Part shown: positions 58,517 to 64,000 of the stretch, piece by piece
Layout: every line of letters starts with the position of its first letter
Position numbering within the stretch: position 1 is the first letter of the stretch
DNA from: an uncultured Rhodocyclaceae bacterium
GTDB taxonomy: Bacteria > Pseudomonadota > Gammaproteobacteria > Burkholderiales > Rhodocyclaceae
Length of the DNA stretch: 64,000 bases
NCBI GenBank assembly: GCA_907163075.1
Contig: CAJQTY010000001.1
Span: 1,674,001-1,738,000, forward strand
Reading direction: 5' to 3'
Notes under the pieces: model-generated
The model's database searches: none
Seen by the model: the letters and a program-made list of their open reading frames with translations, nothing else
Told to the model about the DNA's origin: nothing
Position numbers and translations under genes: made by a program

Positions 58517-59155
58517 TCAGTCCTTTTTGACGACGTTGGCTTCGATGCCCTGTTTGGCAAGATCCGAACGTATATTGTTCAATTCATCGGTCTTCTTGAA
58601 CGGCCCCAGGCGCACGCGATACCACACCTTGTCCTGCAGCATGACCTGCTGCACCGAGGATTCAACTCCGATTAACGCCAGTTTTGCCTTTTGGTTGTCA
58701 GCCTCGGCCGCACTCTGGAACGAACCCGTCTGCAGATAGACCGGATCCTTGAGCGCCGCGTCCTTCCTGGCATCGTCCGCCGGTTTCGAATCGCTGGGCT
58801 TGGCGACGGCCTGTTTCGGATCGGGTATCGCTTCAGCGTTGCCGGGCAGGATCTTGTAGAAATCAAAGCGCGGCTTGTCGCCATTCTGCGGTATCGGGTC
58901 GCCCGGCTTGCCCGGCAGGGCCATCGGCGCCGGCGCGCCGTTGGCGCCCGGCTGCGCCGACGCTGGCGCCGGGGTGAGCGGGGGTGGGCTCTTGTTGGAA
59001 AAGGGTGGCGGTGTCTTGTAGATGTACCAGACCACGCCCGCAGCCGCGAGCACGCCAACGACCAGGCCGAGAAAAAGGCCGAACAACGTACCACCGCGCG
59101 ACTTCTTCTTGGTTGAGGCGGCTGTGCGTTTGCGGGGTTTCAAATCACGACTCAT
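58517..59155 (-). CDS. SPOR-domain cell-division-type membrane protein
   Basis: 212 residues from the ATG at 59155 (GAGAGACG upstream). Short basic cytoplasmic part, one membrane helix at about 22-45 (LFGLFLGLVVGVLAAAGVVW), a Pro/Ala-rich periplasmic linker, and a C-terminal SPOR domain (about 138-212, VYLQTGSFQSAAEADNQKAK and YRVRLGPFKKTDELNN) that binds denuded peptidoglycan at the septum. FtsN-like in layout; position next to argS is common in betaproteobacteria. Confidence 0.92.
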   Translation of the reverse strand: MSRDLKPRKRTAASTKKKSRGGTLFGLFLGLVVGVLAAAGVVWYIYKTPPPFSNKSPPPLTPAPASAQPGANGAPAPMALPGKPGDPIPQNGDKPRFDFYKILPGNAEAIPDPKQAVAKPSDSKPADDARKDAALKDPVYLQTGSFQSAAEADNQKAKLALIGVESSVQQVMLQDKVWYRVRLGPFKKTDELNNIRSDLAKQGIEANVVKKD

Positions 59156-59178
59156 GAACGTCTCTCTGATCCAAATGA

Positions 59179-60954
59179 TTACATCGACTGCGGGCAGCTC
59201 ACGCCAAGAATGGCCAGGCCGTTGCGGATGACCCGGCGCACCGCGCAAGCCAGCGCAATGCGCGCCTCCCGGAGCGCGACATCGTCGACCAGCATGCGCT
59301 CCGCATTGTAGTAGCTGTGGAATGCGGCAGCCAGGTCCTTGAGGTAGAAGGCGATCAGGTGCGGCGCCAGTTCCCGCGCTGCGGATTCGATGACCTCGGG
59401 AAACTCGCTCAGCTTGGCGGCCACCGCCAGTTCGTGCGCGTTGTCGAGGCGGGCGAGGTCGGCCTTGCCGAGTAAGGATTCTTCGTTGTCTGCGGCGCCG
59501 CCCCACTGCGCCAGTACCGAACAGACGCGGGCGTGGGCGTACTGGATGTAGTAGACCGGGTTTTCGTTGCTCTGGCTCGTGGCCAGATCGAGGTCAAAAT
59601 CGAGATGCTGATCCGACTTGCGCAGGACGTAGAAGAAGCGGCAGGCATCGTTGCCGACGTCTTCGCGCAGCGTGCGCAGCGTCACGAACTCGCCGGATCG
59701 CGTCGACATCGAAGCCTTCTGACCGTTGCGATAGAGCACCGCAAACTGCACCAGCGCCACGTCGAGCACGTCCGGGTCGAGGTCGAGCGCCGCCAGCGCG
59801 CCCTTGACGCGAGGTATGTAGCCGTGGTGGTCAGCACCCCAGACATTGATGATGCGCTCGAAACCACGGTCGTACTTGTTCAGGTGATAGGCGATGTCCG
59901 AGGCAAAATAAGTGTACAGGCCGTTGTCGCGCTGAACGACGCGATCCTTCTCGTCGCCGAAAGCCGTCGACTTGAACCAGCGGGCGCCATTCTGTTCATA
60001 CAGGTGCCCCGCCTTTTCGAGCCGTTCGACGCAGCGGGCGACGAGGCCGGTATCGAACAGCGACTTCTCTGAAAACCACACGTCGAAATGCACGCCGAAG
60101 GCGTCAAGATCGCTGCGGCAGTCTTCGAGCTGTTCATTGAGCACGTGGTTGTGCGCGTAGCTCCAGTCTTCGCCGAGCAGAGCCTTGGCATTGGCGATCA
60201 GGGTATCGAGATGCGCTTCGCGCTGGGCCTTGGCTTCGTCGTCGGCACGCTCGGCGTCCGGCAGACCAGGCGTGCCATGCACGACGGCGGCGGCGGCGCG
60301 GACAAACTTGTCGCCGTGGGCGATTTTCATCTGCTCGGCCATGTCGCACACGTAATCGCCCTGATAGGCATTGGGCGGGAACGCGACGTGCTCGCCGTAA
60401 AAGTCGAGGTAACGCAGCCAGGCCGAGACGGCCAGGATATCCATCTGGCGCCCGGCGTCGTTCACGTAGTACTCGCGGGTGACGTCCCAGCCGGCATAGG
60501 CCATAAGGTTCGACAGGCTGGCGCCGTAAGCCGCCCCGCGCCCGTGGCCGACGTGCAGCGGGCCGGTCGGGTTGGCCGAAACGAACTCGACCTGCAGTTT
60601 CTTCTTGCCGCCCAGTGTCGAGCGGCCAAACGCCCCGCCCTGCGCCAGAACCGTGCGCACCACGTCGAGCTTGGCCGACGGCAGCAGGTGAAAGTTGATG
60701 AAGCCGGCGCCGGCGATCTCGGCCTTGCCGACAAAAGGTGATCTCGGTATCTCGGCGAGCAGCAGTTGCGCCAGTTCGCGTGGATTGCGCTTGAGCGCAC
60801 GCGCCAGCTGCATCGCCAGGTTGCAGGAAAAGTCGCCATGCGATGCCTGCTTCGGCCGCTCCAGGACGATCGCTGCGTCCGCCTGGTCCGGCGTGACGCT
60901 GACCAGCGCGGCGCGCATAAGATCGGCGAGATGGGTCTTGATATCGTGAGTCAT
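59179..60954 (-). CDS. argS: Arginyl-tRNA synthetase
   Basis: 591 residues. Class I synthetase: N-terminal additional domain, HIGH-like PTGPLHVGHGRGAAYG, KMSKS-region variant KASMSTRSGEFVTL (many ArgRS lack the canonical motif), and a C-terminal DALR anticodon domain. The frame stays open upstream of the ATG at 60954 well into the transporter gene, but that is not coding. Followed 23 nt later by the SPOR gene. Confidence 0.96.
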   Translation of the reverse strand: MTHDIKTHLADLMRAALVSVTPDQADAAIVLERPKQASHGDFSCNLAMQLARALKRNPRELAQLLLAEIPRSPFVGKAEIAGAGFINFHLLPSAKLDVVRTVLAQGGAFGRSTLGGKKKLQVEFVSANPTGPLHVGHGRGAAYGASLSNLMAYAGWDVTREYYVNDAGRQMDILAVSAWLRYLDFYGEHVAFPPNAYQGDYVCDMAEQMKIAHGDKFVRAAAAVVHGTPGLPDAERADDEAKAQREAHLDTLIANAKALLGEDWSYAHNHVLNEQLEDCRSDLDAFGVHFDVWFSEKSLFDTGLVARCVERLEKAGHLYEQNGARWFKSTAFGDEKDRVVQRDNGLYTYFASDIAYHLNKYDRGFERIINVWGADHHGYIPRVKGALAALDLDPDVLDVALVQFAVLYRNGQKASMSTRSGEFVTLRTLREDVGNDACRFFYVLRKSDQHLDFDLDLATSQSNENPVYYIQYAHARVCSVLAQWGGAADNEESLLGKADLARLDNAHELAVAAKLSEFPEVIESAARELAPHLIAFYLKDLAAAFHSYYNAERMLVDDVALREARIALACAVRRVIRNGLAILGVSCPQSM

Positions 60955-61037
60955 CGCGGTGCTTTGTCGTGAAATAAGGGCAAGGGGTCGATTATACGAT
61001 GCCGGGTCACGAGCCGGCGTCGCACCGTTCGTCATGG

Positions 61038-62027
61038 CTAAACATTCTCGCTCGCCTTCGCCGCTGGCTGAACTTTGCCGGGCGGGGCCTCCGGCTTGAC
61101 ACGCACGGCCGACAAAACACCGGCCATGAGCAGCCCGATGCCGAGCAGGGCCAGCGGCGCCGGCCATGTGCCGCGCAGCATGAAGGCGTAGGCCAGCGCC
61201 GCCAGTGTCTCGAAAACAATCAGTTGCCCGACCAGGGCGGTCGGCAGGCGCTGGCTGGCCTCGTTCCAGCACAGGGTGCCGAGCCACGAAGCGAACAGGC
61301 CGATGGCCAGCATCAGGCCGAGAAAGACGGCGGGGCGCGGCCCGAACGGCATGGGAAAGGCGCTGCCGCCAAGTTCCATGCCGCTCCACACCAGCGCGTA
61401 GCCAAATGCGGCGAGCGGCAGCGTGGTCAGGCCCTGCGCCGTGGCCCAGACACGCGGCCGGCGGCCCGGATGCCGGCGCAGCCAGTCGGCGTTGCGTAGC
61501 GGATACCACGTCCAGCAGGCCAGCGCGCCGACGGCAAACAGGGCGCCGCTGGCATAGCGGCCGAGTTCGGCGTCGCGCTTGTCGAGCAAGGTCAACAGTT
61601 CGACCTGATTGACGCAGCCGATTCCGGCAGCGATCAGGAGCAGCGATGGCGCCAGCCGACGCCACGGCAATCGTCCGTCGCGCGGATTGTTACGCAGGTT
61701 GGCGACAATCGAAATGACGACCGGCAAGGTACCGATGATCATCGTCGGCAGCGGTCCGCCGGCACGCTGGATGGCCGTTGCCAGGCACAGGTAGTAGAGC
61801 AGATTGCCGATGGCCGCGAGCTTGACCGCCGCCCACCAGTCGGCGCGCGACAACTGGCGCAAGCCCGAGCGGTCCATCCAGGCCAGCGGCAGGGCGATCA
61901 GGCCGAAGGCGAGATAACGCCCGACCGACTGCAGCACCGGCGGGTACTCGGCGAGCAGCGCGGGGCTGACAAACACCAGGCCCCACATCATGCCGGCCGC
62001 GAGGGCGTAGAAAATGCCCGTCCACAT
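61038..62027 (-). CDS. EamA/DMT-family transporter
   Basis: 329 residues with ten membrane helices in two EamA halves (TGIFYALAAGMMWGLVFVSP; WSGMELGGSAFPMPFGP in the second half). Drug/metabolite transporter superfamily; substrate unknown. Start uncertain: ATG 62027 gives the usual MWTGIFYAL opening, a GTG at 62042 is equally open and neither has a good ribosome site. Ends in a Lys/Ala/Pro tail. Confidence 0.88.
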   Translation of the reverse strand: MWTGIFYALAAGMMWGLVFVSPALLAEYPPVLQSVGRYLAFGLIALPLAWMDRSGLRQLSRADWWAAVKLAAIGNLLYYLCLATAIQRAGGPLPTMIIGTLPVVISIVANLRNNPRDGRLPWRRLAPSLLLIAAGIGCVNQVELLTLLDKRDAELGRYASGALFAVGALACWTWYPLRNADWLRRHPGRRPRVWATAQGLTTLPLAAFGYALVWSGMELGGSAFPMPFGPRPAVFLGLMLAIGLFASWLGTLCWNEASQRLPTALVGQLIVFETLAALAYAFMLRGTWPAPLALLGIGLLMAGVLSAVRVKPEAPPGKVQPAAKASENV

Positions 62028-62362
62028 TTCAGGTTTTCGCACAAGAAAGGAGCGAGTCTAGACGAAATCACCGACGCGGTCTTGTAAGCCCGGGTGAAAT
62101 GGGGTCCGCTCTCGTGATTCGGGAACACGAGGGATGGGCGAGAAGAAAGTGATCGCGGGGTCGGTCGAACGGACCATGATTTGCCGGATATCGTTGTTCT
62201 GGCCTTATGTGCCGTGATGTCGGAAGCGGAAGATCGGGATGACATGGAGGACTGGAGGCGACAGCGGGAAAAGCGGCTGCGGCGCTACTTGCCACGGCGC
62301 AACGGCATTCCCGGTCACGACACGATACGGCGCGTGACATCGGCGGAAAAGCGCAGCGCCTT

Positions 62363-62588
62363 CCCCCGTCTGAGTCCCATTCGGCGGATGACGCTACGCT
62401 CATCCGCCCTACGGCACTGCACTTGAGCGCAGGGCCCGTTCGCGCGGAGTTTGGTGTAGGTCGGCTTCCGACATCCGGCGGTGGAGGTATCGCAAACATG
62501 GCGGCGGAAGGCGCAGCGCTCTTCCGCAGCTTAAAGCCGAACCGGCGTAGCTTTCAAATAAGCGCCATCAAGATCGCGTCACTACACT
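62363..62588 (-). repeat. Copy B of the 0.24-kb inverted repeat pair
   Basis: Reverse complement of copy A at 47549-47790, without that copy's extra hairpin. Shares CGCGATCTTGATGGCGCTT, GGTTCGGCTTTAAGCTGC and ACCTCCACCGCC. Ends in a single GGCGGATGA/TCATCCGCC palindrome (62383-62408). Confidence 0.85.
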
Positions 62589-62624
62589 AGCCCTGCAAGC
62601 TTAAAGGGCATATTGCATCGGTAA

Positions 62625-62641
62625 CGCTCATTGTTGGTGCT
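62625..62641 (+). promoter_or_regulatory. Weaker NtrC-type site
   Basis: CGCTCATTGTTGGTGCT matches the second half (GGTGC) and the outer bases of the NtrC consensus TGCAC-N7-GTGCA. Its centre is about 31 bp (three helical turns) from the better site, favouring cooperative binding. Confidence 0.45.
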
Positions 62642-62655
62642 TTTGACGATAAGTG

Positions 62656-62672
62656 CGCACTAAATTGGTGCG
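62656..62672 (+). promoter_or_regulatory. Strong NtrC binding site upstream of glnA
   Basis: CGCACTAAATTGGTGCG closely matches the enteric glnA upstream site AGCACTATATTGGTGCA. Centred about 75 bp before the -24 element. Confidence 0.75.
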
Positions 62673-62732
62673 ACAAAAACCCCGGATGAGCCTTTATCCC
62701 TTATGGCACAATAGCAATCAGGGGCGCGTGGA

Positions 62733-62749
62733 TTGGCATGGTTTCTGCT
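62733..62749 (+). promoter_or_regulatory. Sigma-54 promoter of glnA
   Basis: TTGGCATGGTTTCTGCT carries the invariant GG (62735-62736) and GC (62747-62748) exactly 10 bp apart, as in -24/-12 promoters. It lies 66-82 bp before the glnA start. Confidence 0.85.
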
Positions 62750-62814
62750 AATACCCATTGCAACTTTTTCTACCGTCGCCGGGAATTCCGGCACTCGCTG
62801 AGGAGACTTCTTAA

Positions 62815-64000
62815 ATGGCAAGCCCGCAAGACGTAATCGATATGGTCAAGGAGAACGACGTCAAGTTCGTCGATTTCCGTTTCACTGACACCCGTGGCAA
62901 GGAACAGCACGTTACCGTTCCGGTCAGCGCTTTTGACGAAGACAAGTTCGAGAGCGGCCATGCTTTTGACGGTTCGTCGATCGCCGGCTGGAAAGGTATC
63001 CAGGCCTCCGACATGCAGTTGATGCCCGACCCGGCAACCGCCTATATCGACCCTTTCTTCGACGAAACGACCATCGTTCTGACCTGCGACGTCGTCGATC
63101 CGGCCGACGGCCGCGGTTACGACCGCGACCCGCGCTCGATTGCCCGACGCGCTGAAGCCTACCTGAAGTCCTCGGGTATCGGCGACACCGCCTACTTTGG
63201 TCCGGAACCCGAATTCTTCATCTTCGACTCGGTCGAATGGAGCGTCGACATGTCCGGCTGCAACCTGAAGATCTACTCGGACGAAGCCGCCTGGACTTCA
63301 GGCGAGAAGAACGAAGGCGGCGGCGGCTCGGGTCACCGTCCGACGGTCAAGGGCGGCTACTTCCCGGTGCCGCCGGTCGACAGCCTGCACGACATCCGTT
63401 CGGCCATGGTGCTCATCCTCGAACAGATCGGCATACCGGTTGAAGTGCATCATCACGAAGTGGCGACGGCCGGCCAGTGCGAAATCGGTACCCTTTTCAG
63501 CACGCTCGTCAAACGCGCCGACTGGACGCAAGTTCTCAAGTACGTGGTGCACAACGTGGCGCACCAGTATGGCAAGACGGCGACCTTCATGCCGAAACCG
63601 ATCGTCGGCGACAACGGTTCGGGCATGCACGTGCACCAGTCGATCTGGAAGGATGGCAAGAACCTGTTTGCCGGCAACGGCTATGCCGGGCTGTCCGAGA
63701 TGGCGCTTTTCTACATCGGCGGCATCATCAAGCATGCCAAGGCGCTGAACGCCATTACCAACCCTGGCACCAACTCGTACAAGCGCCTGGTGCCGCACTA
63801 CGAAGCGCCGGTCAAGCTGGCGTACTCGGCGAAGAACCGTTCGGCTTCGATCCGCATTCCGCACGTCGCGTCCGAAAAGGCTCGCCGCATCGAAACCCGC
63901 TTCCCGGATCCGATCGCCAATCCCTACCTGTGCTTCACGGCGCTGCTGATGGCCGGTCTGGACGGCATCCAGAACAAGATTCACCCCGGCGATGCCGCCG
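62815..64000 (+). CDS. glnA: Glutamine synthetase type I (3' end cut by window)
   Basis: 395 codons visible of about 470. Makes glutamine from glutamate, ammonia and ATP. Begins [20 protein letters not shown]; shows [17 protein letters not shown], the metal-binding [29 protein letters not shown], and [17 protein letters not shown]. The adenylylation Tyr lies beyond the edge. GAGGAG stands 9 nt before the ATG. Nitrogen control by NtrC and sigma-54 is indicated by the sites upstream. Confidence 0.97.
   Translation, partial: MASPQDVIDMVKENDVKFVDFRFTDTRGKEQHVTVPVSAFDEDKFESGHAFDGSSIAGWKGIQASDMQLMPDPATAYIDPFFDETTIVLTCDVVDPADGRGYDRDPRSIARRAEAYLKSSGIGDTAYFGPEPEFFIFDSVEWSVDMSGCNLKIYSDEAAWTSGEKNEGGGGSGHRPTVKGGYFPVPPVDSLHDIRSAMVLILEQIGIPVEVHHHEVATAGQCEIGTLFSTLVKRADWTQVLKYVVHNVAHQYGKTATFMPKPIVGDNGSGMHVHQSIWKDGKNLFAGNGYAGLSEMALFYIGGIIKHAKALNAITNPGTNSYKRLVPHYEAPVKLAYSAKNRSASIRIPHVASEKARRIETRFPDPIANPYLCFTALLMAGLDGIQNKIHPGDAA

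Larger units (their letters stand above)
62028..62814. other. Intergenic region upstream of glnA
   Basis: 787 bp between the transporter gene and glnA, which point away from each other. About 62363-62588 is repeat copy B, followed by two NtrC-type sites and a sigma-54 promoter. An 81-codon frame at 62181-62426 overlaps the repeat and is not credible. The first 300 bp show nothing recognised. Confidence 0.6.

Noticed and set aside
60955-61665. N-terminal extension of argS
   Set aside because: The open frame continues into the neighbouring transporter gene by chance; ArgRS starts at the ATG at 60954.
62181-62426. Plus-strand 81-codon frame before glnA
   Set aside because: Overlaps repeat copy B, no ribosome site, Arg-rich low-quality sequence.

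Overview
The window reads as chromosomal DNA of a GC-rich betaproteobacterium, most likely of the order Rhodocyclales. Supporting signs are the block mnmG-rsmG-parA-parB-atpIBEFHAGDC, a DUF3683-type fused FAD/Fe-S oxidoreductase, the anaerobic ubiquinone genes ubiU-ubiV-ubiT beside a phenylacetate-CoA ligase, a PEP-CTERM protein, and phoB and glnA under recognisable Pho-box and sigma-54/NtrC control. The genus is not settled from the sequence. I saw no tRNA or rRNA gene, CRISPR array, prophage or intact insertion sequence.

Layout. 1-6.25 kb (minus strand) is a biofilm-adhesin operon: a LapB-like ABC exporter, an HlyD/LapC-like adaptor, a LuxR-type regulator with a degenerate receiver, and the 5' part of a giant LapA-like repeat adhesin that runs off the left edge. 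6.4-10.3 kb (plus) is the fused oxidoreductase. 10.6-15.2 kb has a NYN/LOTUS-like protein, a HAD phosphatase and serC-serA. 15.2-22 kb has a transposase-like remnant, a HIT protein coupled to a PilZ-like protein, a chemoreceptor/PAS pair and phoB-phoR. 22.1-24.8 kb (plus) is a DUF971 gene, ubiE, a Tim44-like gene and ubiJ. 24.8-37.2 kb (minus) has an AEC transporter, the complete ATP synthase operon, parAB, rsmG and mnmG.

37.6-42.2 kb has a response regulator with TPR-like repeats, mutY preceded by a translationally coupled 37-codon ORF, a flavin reductase, cytochrome c5 and a secreted Ala/Lys/Pro-rich protein. 42.3-47.4 kb (minus) looks like a small catabolic cluster: lactate-permease-type transporter, two alpha/beta hydrolases, a broken Old Yellow Enzyme gene and a malate/L-lactate dehydrogenase-family enzyme. 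47.4-52.6 kb is the most accessory-looking part. It contains an intergenic repeat with an inverted partner at 62.4 kb, a phosphatase/DUF6644-like/DUF6152-like trio, two unknown genes whose start codons overlap head to head, and a PEP-CTERM gene lying between direct repeats and a partial duplicate of the neighbouring ACT-domain gene. 52.7-56.9 kb (minus) is ubiU-ubiV-ubiT-paaK-ACT, and 57-62 kb is an SDR, dsbA, a SPOR protein, argS and an EamA transporter. The window ends in glnA.

Together the genes suggest a facultatively anaerobic, biofilm-forming organism: quinone synthesis with and without oxygen, energy-taxis-type signalling, phosphate and nitrogen starvation control, and anaerobic aromatic metabolism. 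I found no clearly new defence or mobile system. The strongest leads are the adhesin operon with its internal pseudo-receiver regulator and intergenic hairpin, the duplication around the PEP-CTERM gene, the inverted 0.24-kb repeat pair, the overlapping divergent gene pair with an archaemetzincin-like protein lacking HExxH, and the chemoreceptor whose CZB domain lacks its first zinc-binding histidine.
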